Shown here: positions 6,775 to 15,015 of the stretch, piece by piece | How the letters are laid out: each line of letters opens with the position of its first letter | Position numbering within the stretch: position 1 is the first letter of the stretch | NCBI GenBank assembly: GCA_026225015.1 | Contig: JAMFRY010000308.1 | Coordinates: 1 to 19,391 of the forward strand | DNA length: 19,391 nt | Direction of reading: 5' to 3' | Source of the DNA: Alphaproteobacteria bacterium | GTDB taxonomy: Bacteria > Pseudomonadota > Alphaproteobacteria > Acetobacterales > Acetobacteraceae | The notes under the pieces: generated by a model | Told to the model about the DNA's origin: nothing | Database searches by the model: none | Seen by the model: the letters and a program-made list of their open reading frames with translations, nothing else | Made by a program: the position numbers and the translations under genes

Positions 6775-8754
6775 GTGATCACCTTCTCGCCCTTGCTCGC
6801 CTGGCCGCTTTGCTTAGGGCTCGGCATCGCCTGCGCCGCCGCCATTATCCTGGCGCTGATCGTTCGGGCGCGCGGCGCTTTTCTGCGTGCTGGCGGCTTC
6901 GCCTTCCTGTTTTTGATCATCAGCGGTCCGGACTATGTTCAACAGACGCGGCGCGCGCTCCCGGATATCATAACGGTTGCGATCGACCAGTCGCAATCCA
7001 TGGCCATCGGCAACCGTTCCGCCTTGGCGGCAAGCGCCTTAAAAAACCTCCAGGCGCAGGCCGCAAACATCGCCGATCTGGAAATGCGCGTGCTGGATGT
7101 CCCGGCTTCCGCCGATAGCGGTACGCCGCTTTTTTCAGCACTCGATAACGCGATGGCGGATATTCCCCTGCCTCAGCGCGCGGGCGTTGTCATCATCACC
7201 GACGGCGAAATCTCGGACGCGCCAGCCGCAAACCCATTCGGATCGCCCTTGACAGCTTTGCTGACGGCAAAGGGCGAAGAGACCGACCGCGAATTGCGGC
7301 TTAACAACGCGCCGAGTTATGGTCTGGTCGGCCAGACGGTATCCTTGAACTTCACCGTAATCGATCACGGCGCCGATGATTCCGGCGTGATGGTGCCGGT
7401 GACGATCAATGCCAATGGCGCCCAGATATGGTCGCAATCCGTGCCGGCGGGGAATCCGGTTTCGGTGAACATCCCCGTCCGCCATGCCGGCCCGGCCACC
7501 ATCTCCGTTCAGGCTGCGCCGCTGGCCGGCGAGGTCTCAGCCATCAACAACCAGGCGGCGTTCACCTTGAACGGGGTGCGCAAGCGGCTGGAAGTGCTGC
7601 TGGTCTCCGGCAATCCCAATCAGGGGGAACGATCCTGGCGCGTGCTGCTGAAATCCGATCCCGCCGTGCAGCTGGTGCATTTCACCATCTTGCGCACGCC
7701 GGGAGAAATGATGGATGCGCTGCCGAGCGAACTGGCGCTGGTGCCGTTTCCGGTCGAGGAGTTGTTCAATAGCGATATCGGCAAGTTCGATCTCATCATC
7801 CTCGACCAGTTCGATTCAAGCGGCTTGCTGCCGCCGCAATATCTGGCGAATATCGCCAACCATGTGCGGCAAGGCGGGGCCTTGCTGGTGGAGGTGGGAC
7901 CGGAATTCGTCACCGATGGCAGCCTGGCCTACACGCCGTTGGGGCCGATTCTGCCAGCCGTGCCCGCGGCGCCGGGAACGATCATCCAGGGTTATACGCC
8001 AACCATCACGGATCTGGGCAGCCGCCACCCGGTAACTTCCCCCTTTGCCGGGTCAACGCTGGCGCCGTGGTACCGCCAGGAGATCGTAACCCCGACTTCG
8101 GGCGAGGTACTGCTCTCCGGCATCGACAACGCGCCGCTGCTCATCCTCGCCAGCGCGGGGCAGGGAAGGGTTGGGATGCTGCTCTCCGACCAGTTCTGGC
8201 TCTGGACGCGTGGGGGCGCGGAAACCGGGCCGGCGCTGCCTTTGCTGCGGCGCTGCGTGCATTGGCTGCTGGATGAACCGGCGCTGGAAGCCGAGGCCCT
8301 GACGGCAAGCATCGAGAACGGCCGGCTTGAGGTTTCGCGGCAGACCCTGGCCACATCCTATCCGGGCGACGCATCCATAACGGCGCCGGATGGAAGCCGG
8401 CTGAGCCTGAAACTGCAGCAAGCCGCTCCCGGCCGGTATACCGGAACATTGCCGGCGGATCAGCCCGGCATGTGGCAAATTCGGCAAGGTGGGCTGGTGA
8501 CGGATACGGCGCAAGCGGTGGAAAACGCAGCGGAGTTTCAAAACCTCGCGGCAACCGCCGCGATCCTTGGGCCGTTAAGCAATAACATCGTCTGGCTTGG
8601 GCAAAATCCCACGCCGGCGCTTGCGCCCATGCTGCAGCGGCGCCGGGCGAGCGAGGTTACGGGCGCGCGCGACGTGCCGTTATTGCCGCCTTTTCCCACG
8701 ATGATTTTTGCACTGGCGCTGTTGAGCGCGGCATGGTGGCGAGAGCGAGGTTAG
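6775..8754 (+). CDS. membrane-anchored VWA / glutamine-amidotransferase-like protein
   Basis: 659 aa, starting at GTG. Two N-terminal hydrophobic segments (about 5-30 and 37-51) and a C-terminal one (about 640-655) anchor it. Residues 64-160 form a VWA-type domain with an apparently complete MIDAS site: DQSQS (71-75), Thr117 in SGTPLF, and Asp143 in ITDGE. From about 271 a GATase1-like domain begins (RLEVLLVSGNP) and continues through HFTILRTPGEM, FPVEELF and FDLIILDQF to about residue 480. The only cysteines are Cys20 and Cys494, so the amidotransferase fold carries no nucleophile and is probably structural or ligand-binding. Relatives usually sit with MoxR ATPase, DUF58 and DUF4159 genes; none is in this window. 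The role is unknown, perhaps envelope complex assembly. Its stop overlaps the stop of the convergent hydrolase gene. Confidence 0.85.
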   Translation: MITFSPLLAWPLCLGLGIACAAAIILALIVRARGAFLRAGGFAFLFLIISGPDYVQQTRRALPDIITVAIDQSQSMAIGNRSALAASALKNLQAQAANIADLEMRVLDVPASADSGTPLFSALDNAMADIPLPQRAGVVIITDGEISDAPAANPFGSPLTALLTAKGEETDRELRLNNAPSYGLVGQTVSLNFTVIDHGADDSGVMVPVTINANGAQIWSQSVPAGNPVSVNIPVRHAGPATISVQAAPLAGEVSAINNQAAFTLNGVRKRLEVLLVSGNPNQGERSWRVLLKSDPAVQLVHFTILRTPGEMMDALPSELALVPFPVEELFNSDIGKFDLIILDQFDSSGLLPPQYLANIANHVRQGGALLVEVGPEFVTDGSLAYTPLGPILPAVPAAPGTIIQGYTPTITDLGSRHPVTSPFAGSTLAPWYRQEIVTPTSGEVLLSGIDNAPLLILASAGQGRVGMLLSDQFWLWTRGGAETGPALPLLRRCVHWLLDEPALEAEALTASIENGRLEVSRQTLATSYPGDASITAPDGSRLSLKLQQAAPGRYTGTLPADQPGMWQIRQGGLVTDTAQAVENAAEFQNLAATAAILGPLSNNIVWLGQNPTPALAPMLQRRRASEVTGARDVPLLPPFPTMIFALALLSAAWWRERG

Positions 8755-9635
8755 CCGCGATGCGCATCAAGGAACGCGGTCAGCGTTGCGAAATAGGGTT
8801 CAGGCTCCTCCCAGAATGGCATATGCGAGCTGTTCGGGAAAACCTTGATCCGGCTGTCCGGCAACGCCTGATGGATCAACCGGGAGCAGGCCGGCGTCAG
8901 TTCGTCATGCAGCCCACACAGCACCAAAGCCGGCTGGGTGATTCGGTGCAGATCATCCAGCCGGTTCCAGTCCTTGATGCTGCCCGTATAACAAAACTCG
9001 TTCGGCCCCTGGATCGCCGTATACGGCCCCATATTCCAGTCTGCCAGCGAGCGGTTTACCGCATCCGGCCAGACCTGCAGGCGGCAGACATGGCGATAAT
9101 TCAACACATCGATCGCGCCTTTATATTCCGGATGATCGGTCGTGCCCTCCGCCTCGTGCCGTTGCATCATAGCAACGGTTTCAGCTCCCAGCGCACCGCG
9201 CAGGCGTTCCAGCTCGATTACGAGATGCGGTATATTCGCCGCGCCATCGGCGAGAATGATGGTCTTGAACGCTTCAGGGTAGGTCAGCGCATATTCGATG
9301 CCGAGCCAGGTGCCCCAGGACTGGCCCAGCAGATGCACCACCCCCAGCCCGAGGGCCTGGCGGACAATTTCCACTTCCTCGACATAGCGCTCCAAGGTCC
9401 ATAAAGCCGGATCGGCCGGCCGGTCGGATTGCCCGCAGCCGAGCTGGTCGAATGCAACGACCCGATAGCCCTGATCCACCAGACACGAATGGGCATCCCG
9501 CACATAGTCGCAGGGTAGCCCTGGGCCGCCGTTCAAGCAGAATACCACCTCGGCGCCGCTGCCAAAACTATAGGTCACAACCTCGTGGCCATGCACGCCG
9601 ACGCGTTGAACCTGATCCGCCTGGCGCTCCGGCAT
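8751..9635 (-). CDS. proline-iminopeptidase-type alpha/beta hydrolase
   Basis: 294 aa hydrolase of the proline iminopeptidase/tricorn-interacting-factor group (peptidase family S33). It shows the oxyanion motif LNGGPG (34-39), DQLGCGQSDRP (63-73), the nucleophile elbow GQSWG with Ser106, and likely Asp244 (GLHDELTP) and His271 (NSSHMPFWEEP). Characterised members release N-terminal proline or other residues from short peptides, but many family members use other amides or esters. No export signal is visible. I chose the ATG at 9635, which has GGAGGT a few bases upstream; the ATGs at 9650 and 9647 would place that site inside the gene. It lies downstream of kup, 110 bp away, with its own ribosome site. 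Confidence 0.9.
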   Translation of the reverse strand: MPERQADQVQRVGVHGHEVVTYSFGSGAEVVFCLNGGPGLPCDYVRDAHSCLVDQGYRVVAFDQLGCGQSDRPADPALWTLERYVEEVEIVRQALGLGVVHLLGQSWGTWLGIEYALTYPEAFKTIILADGAANIPHLVIELERLRGALGAETVAMMQRHEAEGTTDHPEYKGAIDVLNYRHVCRLQVWPDAVNRSLADWNMGPYTAIQGPNEFCYTGSIKDWNRLDDLHRITQPALVLCGLHDELTPACSRLIHQALPDSRIKVFPNSSHMPFWEEPEPYFATLTAFLDAHRG

Positions 9636-9691
9636 GCAACCTCCCATCATGAAGACGAACTCACGCTATAGGCAATTTTGCTGGCAGTCAT

Positions 9692-9717
9692 CAGGCAATT
9701 CGCCCAGGCAATTCGCC
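9692..9717. repeat. tandem duplication of a 13-bp unit
   Basis: The unit CAGGCAATTCGCC occurs twice back to back (9692-9704 and 9705-9717), and a partial copy AGGCAATT lies at 9670-9677. It sits between the 3' end of kup and the start of the hydrolase gene. It could be slippage-derived spacer or a repeated regulator site; nothing else supports function. Confidence 0.6.
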
Positions 9718-9745
9718 ATGCGTGAGGTCGCATTCTTGCCGCGCA

Positions 9746-11623
9746 CTAGATCGCGATGCGAACGCCGAGTTCGACCACGCGGTCACTGGGGATGCGGAAG
9801 AATTCCGTCGCCGAAACTGCGTTGCGCGCCATGAACAGAAACATCCATCGGCGGATGAACCGCAATTTCGGCACGGAAGCGGAAACCACCGTCTCGCGGC
9901 CCAGGAAATAGCTGGTCTGCATCGGCTTGAACTCGATCCCCTGCGAGGTTAGGCTCTCCAAAGCCTTCGGCACGTTCGGGCTTTCCATGAAGCCGTAGCA
10001 TAGCCGTACCTTATAGATACCGGGCGCCACCTGCTCGGCCGTTGCCCGTTCATCCGGCGCCGCCTGCGGCACGTCCAGCGTATGAACGGTCACGAAAAAC
10101 ACCTGCTCATGTAGCACTTTATTGTGTTTGAGATTGTGCAACAAAGCGTTCGGAACAAAATCTAGATTCCCGGTCATGAACACCGCGGTTCCGGGAACCC
10201 GTAAAATCCGTGATTGCGGAAGTCTCGCCAGGAAGGAGCCTAGCGGCAGGCTGTCCTGCTGCCAGCGCGCCAGGATCAACTCGCGCCCGCGTTTCCAGGT
10301 CATCATGGTCAGCACGATGGTCAGGCCGATCGCCAGCGGCACCCAGCCGCCTTCAACCACTTTCAGCGTGTTGGAAGAGAAAAACGCCAGATCGACCACC
10401 CCGAACGTGCCGAACACGGCAATGGCCGCAAAGCGGGACCATTTGAATTGCCGCCTGAACACCACCATCGCCAGGATGTTCGTGCAGAGAAATGTCCCCG
10501 TCAACGCGATGCCATAAGCCGAAGCCAAGGCGTCGCTGGTTTTGAACGCCAGCACCAGCAATACCACGCCGACGGCGAGCATGTAGTTGACCTGCGGCAC
10601 ATAAATCTGCCCTTCCTCGGTCTCGCTGGTATGGCGTATCTCCATGCGCGGAAACAGGCCGAGCTGGATGCATTGCCGCGCAATGGAATAGGCGCCGGTG
10701 ATCACCGCCTGGCTCGCGATGATGGTGGCGAACGTCGACAGCACCACCAAAGAGAGCTGCATGCTGTGGGGCGCGCATTTGAAAAACGGGTTGTCGATCG
10801 CCGAAGGCGTGCTGATCACCAACGCGCCCTGGCCGAAATAATTCAGCAACAGGCAAGGCAGCACGAACCAGCTCCAGGCCAGCCGAATGGGGCGGCGCCC
10901 GAAATGGCTCATATCGGCGTAGAGTGCCTCGGCGCCGGTTACCGCCAGCACCACCGCGCCGAGCGCCACGAAGGCGAGAAAGCCGTGGCTGATGATAAAG
11001 GTGAAGCCGTAGGTCGGGATCAGCGCCTTGAGAACGAAGGGGTGGTGGAGAATCTGGATCAGGCCCATCAGCCCGATCACCAGGAACCAAACGGTCATCA
11101 CCGGCCCGAAGGCCCGCCCCATTGAGCCGGTGCCGCGGCGCTGCACCAGGAACAAAATGATAATGATGACCAGTGAAATCGGCACCACCGCAGGCCCCAG
11201 ATTGGGCGAGACTACCTCCAGCCCGGCCACCGCGGAGAGCACGGAAATCGCCGGTGTGATCACGCCGTCGCCAAAAAATAACCCGGCGCCGACAACGCCG
11301 ACAATGCCGAGCAGCGCGCGCGTTCTGTCGTATTTCGCGACACGCTGCGCCAAGGCCATCAAAGCCAGAATGCCGCCTTCGCCGTTATTATCGGCTCGCA
11401 TCACGAAGGTGACGTATTTCAACGTGACCGTGATAATCAGCGCCCAGAAAATCAGCGACAGCACGCCGAAAATATCATCGTATTTGAGGCCGGATTTCTG
11501 AAAATATCCGAGCGAGGCCTGCAAGGCGTAAAGCGGGCTGGTGCCGATATCCCCGTATACAACGCCCAGCACGCCCACCAGGGCGGTCAGCCGAAGCGGG
11601 TGCTTGGCGTCGTCAGCTTTCAT
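9746..11623 (-). CDS. kup: Kup/Trk-type low-affinity potassium transporter
   Basis: 625 aa, matching the 622 aa of E. coli Kup. It is an inner-membrane K+ uptake permease, by family a K+/H+ symporter, with about twelve hydrophobic segments in the first 440 residues and a cytoplasmic C-terminal region. Family landmarks are VVYGDIGTSPLYAL (21-34), the acidic loop RADNNGEGGI (76-85) and FFGDGVITPAISVLSA (116-131). The ATG at 11623 gives a normal Kup N-terminus. It lies 144 bp downstream of mltA on the same strand and probably has its own promoter in that gap. Together with the Kef-type antiporter at 16225 the window holds one K+ importer and one K+ exporter. Confidence 0.96.
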   Translation of the reverse strand: MKADDAKHPLRLTALVGVLGVVYGDIGTSPLYALQASLGYFQKSGLKYDDIFGVLSLIFWALIITVTLKYVTFVMRADNNGEGGILALMALAQRVAKYDRTRALLGIVGVVGAGLFFGDGVITPAISVLSAVAGLEVVSPNLGPAVVPISLVIIIILFLVQRRGTGSMGRAFGPVMTVWFLVIGLMGLIQILHHPFVLKALIPTYGFTFIISHGFLAFVALGAVVLAVTGAEALYADMSHFGRRPIRLAWSWFVLPCLLLNYFGQGALVISTPSAIDNPFFKCAPHSMQLSLVVLSTFATIIASQAVITGAYSIARQCIQLGLFPRMEIRHTSETEEGQIYVPQVNYMLAVGVVLLVLAFKTSDALASAYGIALTGTFLCTNILAMVVFRRQFKWSRFAAIAVFGTFGVVDLAFFSSNTLKVVEGGWVPLAIGLTIVLTMMTWKRGRELILARWQQDSLPLGSFLARLPQSRILRVPGTAVFMTGNLDFVPNALLHNLKHNKVLHEQVFFVTVHTLDVPQAAPDERATAEQVAPGIYKVRLCYGFMESPNVPKALESLTSQGIEFKPMQTSYFLGRETVVSASVPKLRFIRRWMFLFMARNAVSATEFFRIPSDRVVELGVRIAI

Positions 11624-11767
11624 GCGTTGCCCGCTTTATCATGAGAATGGCGGGCTGAACCGTGGTTGAATATTAACGTCATGTAAGCTTCGCCATGTCC
11701 AGCAGGCTTTACCCTGTTTGTCCGCCGCCCGGCAAGCGGCACTGCAACGCAGCTTTTTGGCGCAGGC

Positions 11768-12880
11768 TCATGAATTTGGCGCCGGCTTGGGCAGCAGGAG
11801 AAAAAGACTGCCATTTTGCTGCATCCTTCCCGCCACGGCCTCGGCCTGCGGCCCGGCGCCGAAGAACAGATCCGCTGCTTGCGCGCCATGGATGCCGCCG
11901 CCGGTATCCTGCGCTACGGTCAGCCGGTCGATCGCGGCATTGGTCACCGGATCGGTCGTCGATACGTAAACCGGCGTGCCCAGCGGAATTACGGCCCTGT
12001 CCACCGCCAGACTCCGTCCCGCCGTGATCGGCACGCCCAAGGTGCCCGGCGCGCCTTCGTCATCCGGCAAAGGGCCGAGCGGGTGCATGTAAACATAGCG
12101 GGCATTTTCCTCCATGATCGCCTGCGACTGATCCGGATGCGCTTTCAGCCAGGCGCTGATCGTTTGGAAGCTCACCGCATCGGGGGCGAGAATACCGTCC
12201 GTCACCAGAACCCGGCCGATCGGTGTATAAGGCTGACCATTCTGCCCATCGAATCCCACCCGCAGCGTCGCGCCGTCGGGGAGCAAAATCCGCCCCGATC
12301 CTTGAATTTGCAGCATGAACGCATCCACCGGGTCGGCGAGATAGGCGGTCACGGGAGTCTTGCGGTAGAGCGCGCCGTCATCGATCGCCGCCCGCGGCAG
12401 GGCGGCCAGATCAGGATCGCCCGGCTTGGCGTAGAGCGGCACCTTGTAGCCGGGCGCCGGATTCTTCGAACCGGGATATTCCGGCTCGAAATAGCCAGTG
12501 ATCAAAGCGTTTTCATTGATCTGATAGGCGTTGAAATATTGCTCGAAAAAACTTCTGGCCGCGCCATCATCGCCGGGCGCCACCGCTGCCGCGCTTGTGC
12601 AGGCGTTCTGCCATTGACCGGCCTGGCCGGCGGTTTGCGCCGCCAAACCTGTTCCCCCCAAGGATTGGTCGGCCGGCATCACGGCGATGGCATGGCAGCT
12701 TCGAATGAATGCGGTCAGGGCGTCGGAGGTTCGATCAGTTTCCCAGCCCGGCAGTCTGGTCACGTCAATCGCGGCCAAAGGCGGCGCGCCCGGAGCCTGG
12801 ATGATCTGCGCGACAGGCGCAGGCGGCACGCAGCCCGCCAATAAGGCACAAGCCGCCATCACGGCGGCAAGACGCTTCAC
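11768..12880 (-). CDS. mltA: membrane-bound lytic murein transglycosylase A (MltA)
   Basis: 370 aa lipoprotein, compared with 365 aa for E. coli MltA. It cleaves the MurNAc-GlcNAc bond of peptidoglycan to leave a 1,6-anhydro end, acting at the outer membrane or in the periplasm. The signal peptide ends in the lipobox LLAGC with Cys17. The MltA core spans roughly 100-280 (ITGYFEPEYPGS, 127-138; MLQIQGSGRI, 189-198). The 3D domain follows, with DTGGGIHGAQAADLFFG (325-341); Asp337 aligns with the catalytic Asp308 of E. coli MltA. I chose the GTG at 12880, with GGAG about ten bases upstream. A longer reading from 12952 would bury the lipobox and overlap the upstream gene. It starts 2 bp after the Tim44-domain gene, so the pair is translationally coupled. 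Confidence 0.94.
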   Translation of the reverse strand: MKRLAAVMAACALLAGCVPPAPVAQIIQAPGAPPLAAIDVTRLPGWETDRTSDALTAFIRSCHAIAVMPADQSLGGTGLAAQTAGQAGQWQNACTSAAAVAPGDDGAARSFFEQYFNAYQINENALITGYFEPEYPGSKNPAPGYKVPLYAKPGDPDLAALPRAAIDDGALYRKTPVTAYLADPVDAFMLQIQGSGRILLPDGATLRVGFDGQNGQPYTPIGRVLVTDGILAPDAVSFQTISAWLKAHPDQSQAIMEENARYVYMHPLGPLPDDEGAPGTLGVPITAGRSLAVDRAVIPLGTPVYVSTTDPVTNAAIDRLTVAQDTGGGIHGAQAADLFFGAGPQAEAVAGRMQQNGSLFLLLPKPAPNS

Positions 12881-12882
12881 GC

Positions 12883-13572
12883 TTAACCGCTCCGCGCCGC
12901 CGCCAGCCGCCAGACCGGGTCCTTCGAGCCAAGCACGCGCTCGAACGTCCATAAATCGACGAGTTCGGTAACCGCTTCCGTGCCGTTAACCGGATTGCCG
13001 GCGGTATCCAGACTCAGGTTGATCTGATCGGAGGTGAACCGCACGATCACCGCCGCTTCATTGCCGATCAGCTCGGCATCCTCGATCACCGCCGACAGCA
13101 CCGCCTTTATCTCCGTGCGATGCCGCTCATTCGCTGCCTCTCTTGCCGAGATCGCGGAATCGAAGGTCTGGTATACCGTGTCGCTCAACAGTGTTTTCAG
13201 CGCGCCCCGGTCGCCGGCGGCAAAGGAGGTGACGATCTGGCGGAAAGACTGTTCGGCAGATTCCAGGAATTTCGGTGGGTCGAAATTCGGGTCGGCATTG
13301 ACGATGCGCATCAGCCTTTCGCCCAAGGCGGAGTGCGGATCGGGCACCGGACGGGCCGGACTGGCCGGCGCCGCCTGGCCCTCGATCACTGGCCCGCCGC
13401 CGAAAACAGGCGCCTGGCCGGGTGTCTGGCCGGGGGGAACCAGCGGCCGCTCGAAGCCAACGCGCTTGCCCAGCACGCTGCGCAGGCGCAACACCAGGAA
13501 GATGGCGATGGCTCCAAACAGAACCAGGCCAATTTGCAGCCCTGAGCCATTCTGAAACACACTCGTTTGCAC
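12883..13572 (-). CDS. Tim44-like domain membrane-anchored protein (TimA family)
   Basis: 229 aa. A hydrophobic anchor (12-30) is followed by a Pro/Gly-rich linker (43-78) and a Tim44/Tim44-like domain (about 95-229; NADPNFDPPKFLESAEQSFR, 92-111). Tim44 domains bind lipid and partner proteins. Bacterial TimA proteins are inner-membrane anchored and related to mitochondrial Tim44; their client is not settled. I chose the GTG at 13572, preceded by AGGGGG at good spacing. The ATG at 13617 would add 15 residues and has no ribosome site. The gene is immediately followed by mltA, a pairing common in Alphaproteobacteria. The secB gene often found divergent to it is replaced here by a phosphatase gene. 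Confidence 0.87.
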   Translation of the reverse strand: MQTSVFQNGSGLQIGLVLFGAIAIFLVLRLRSVLGKRVGFERPLVPPGQTPGQAPVFGGGPVIEGQAAPASPARPVPDPHSALGERLMRIVNADPNFDPPKFLESAEQSFRQIVTSFAAGDRGALKTLLSDTVYQTFDSAISAREAANERHRTEIKAVLSAVIEDAELIGNEAAVIVRFTSDQINLSLDTAGNPVNGTEAVTELVDLWTFERVLGSKDPVWRLAAARSG

Positions 13573-13583
13573 GCTACCCCCTA

Positions 13584-13607
13584 GATCAATATCGCATGAA
13601 ATTGATC
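13584..13607. promoter_or_regulatory. 7-bp inverted repeat upstream of the Tim44-domain gene
   Basis: GATCAAT (13584-13590) and ATTGATC (13601-13607) form a perfect inverted repeat with a 10-base spacer. It begins 12 bp upstream of the chosen GTG in the 130 bp divergent region between this gene and the phosphatase gene. Position and symmetry fit a regulator site or a 5' leader hairpin. An outer pair CTAGAT/ATCTAG (13581-13586, 13619-13624) partly frames it. No regulator is known. Confidence 0.35.
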
Positions 13608-13702
13608 GCCAAAACAAAATCTAGCTTCTACATCGCGTACAGGACATACGTCCGGCCGCCCCAGGGGGCAACCGGGCCCTGAGTCATCGTTAAGGAGCCT
13701 TC

Positions 13703-14257
13703 ATGTATCTGCTGCGCCACGGGCAGAGTCTGTTCAATCTGCATTTCACGGAAACCCGCAAGGACCCTGGCATCGAGGACCCGGAACTCACCCCGCTCGG
13801 CCACGAACAAGCGCAAGCGGCGGCGGCGCTGCTGGGCGATAAAGCGATCACCCGGATCATCGTCTCCCCCTACACCCGCGCGCTGCAAACGGCGGAGCCG
13901 GTGCTGCGCCGGCATCAGGCTCCCGTCGCCGTGATGCATGAGGTACGGGAGCGTTTTGCTTTTGCCTGCGATATCGGCCGCCATCGCGATCTGTTGGCGG
14001 TGCAGTTTCCGCATCATCAATTCGGCCATCTGCCCGACCAATGGTGGCCGCAGGCGCATGAGACGGCCGAGGCGACGATCGAACGCGCAAACCGGTTTCG
14101 CTTGAACATGGCAAGCCGCGGCGACCACAAAACCACCTTGGTGGTCAGCCATTGGGCATTCATTCTCTCGCTCACCGGCCGCTCCGTGGATAACGGCGAA
14201 CTGTTGCAGTTCGATCCGGCGGAACCGCCGCCGGAGACCATCACGTGGCGCCGATGA
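13703..14257 (+). CDS. histidine phosphatase family protein
   Basis: 184 aa protein of the phosphoglycerate-mutase-like histidine phosphatase clan. The N-terminal RHG motif holds the nucleophile His6 with Arg5, Arg59 lies in SPYTRALQT, Glu80 or Glu83 is the probable proton donor, and the second catalytic histidine is His150 in VVSHW. Members remove phosphate from sugars, nucleotides or proteins through a phosphohistidine; the substrate cannot be read from the sequence. The ATG at 13703 has AAGGAG five bases upstream. Its stop overlaps the start of the amidohydrolase gene (ATGA), which makes it the first gene of a three-gene unit. The hinted pathway involves removing a phosphate, then an amide or formyl group, but this is inference. 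Confidence 0.9.
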   Translation: MYLLRHGQSLFNLHFTETRKDPGIEDPELTPLGHEQAQAAAALLGDKAITRIIVSPYTRALQTAEPVLRRHQAPVAVMHEVRERFAFACDIGRHRDLLAVQFPHHQFGHLPDQWWPQAHETAEATIERANRFRLNMASRGDHKTTLVVSHWAFILSLTGRSVDNGELLQFDPAEPPPETITWRR

Positions 14258-15012
14258 CGCCGCCTTCACGCCTGCTGGGGGCGGACGAACCAGCGGCCTT
14301 TACGGTTGAAAACGAAAACGGCAGCAGCCCGATTTTGTTCACCGCCGATCACGCCGGGCGTCTGATCCCGCGCGCCTTGGCAAATCTGGGCCTGACCGAG
14401 CCGGACCTTTCGCGCCATATCGCCTGGGATATCGGGATTCGCGGCGTCACCTCGCTTCTGGCAAAACTGCTGGACGCGACCGCGATTTTTCAAACCTATT
14501 CGCGCCTGGCGATCGACTGCAACCGAGCACCCGCTGCGCCCAGCGCCTATCCGAAGGTCAGCGAGGATACCCCCATTCCTGGCAATCAAAACCTGAGCGA
14601 GGCCGAAAAGCTGGCGCGCCGGGCGGGTATTTTTGATCCCTACCACGCCCGCATCGACGCATTGAAAACAGGCAAAATCTATATCGCCATGCATAGTTTC
14701 ACCCCGGTCTATCTCGGGGTCTCCAGGCCGATGGAGATCGCGCTGCTGTATAACCGCAACCCCCGATTCTCGCATCTCCTGGCGCGGCTGCTGCGCGAAG
14801 CGGGCGATGTGAAGGTTGCCGAAAACGAGCCTTATTATGTGTCCGATGAGACCGATTACGGTGTGCCGGTTCATGCCGAGCGCGCCGGGCTGGACTATGT
14901 GGAGATTGAAATCCGCCAGGATTTGATTGCCGATGATACCGGCCAGGCTGAATGGGCTGCCCGCCTTGCCCGTTTACTGCCACTCGCGGTAGATGGATTG
15001 AAAGGAGCGTGA
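14254..15012 (+). CDS. N-formylglutamate amidohydrolase family protein
   Basis: 252 aa protein of the N-formylglutamate amidohydrolase (FGase/HutG-type) family, zinc hydrolases that release formate from N-formyl amino acids in histidine degradation and act on other amides elsewhere. Visible family blocks are FTADHAGRLIP (29-39), YSRLAIDCNRAP (82-93), a conserved Glu/Asp run after PKVSEDT, HSFTPVYLG (147-155) and VEIEIRQDL (216-224). No other hut gene is nearby, so histidine degradation is not supported. I chose the ATG at 14254 in the ATGA junction with the phosphatase gene. A GTG at 14245 is equally open and adds three residues. The next gene begins 3 bp after its stop. Confidence 0.85.
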   Translation: MTPPSRLLGADEPAAFTVENENGSSPILFTADHAGRLIPRALANLGLTEPDLSRHIAWDIGIRGVTSLLAKLLDATAIFQTYSRLAIDCNRAPAAPSAYPKVSEDTPIPGNQNLSEAEKLARRAGIFDPYHARIDALKTGKIYIAMHSFTPVYLGVSRPMEIALLYNRNPRFSHLLARLLREAGDVKVAENEPYYVSDETDYGVPVHAERAGLDYVEIEIRQDLIADDTGQAEWAARLARLLPLAVDGLKGA

Positions 15013-15015
15013 GGG

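Noticed and set aside
11816..12844. 342-codon open frame on the plus strand opposite mltA
   Set aside because: It is a mirror frame of a well-supported lipoprotein gene, with Arg/His-rich composition and no domain.
12881..12952. Longer MltA start inside the Tim44-domain gene
   Set aside because: It would place about 24 residues before the lipoprotein signal peptide; the GTG at 12880 gives a correct lipobox and a ribosome site.
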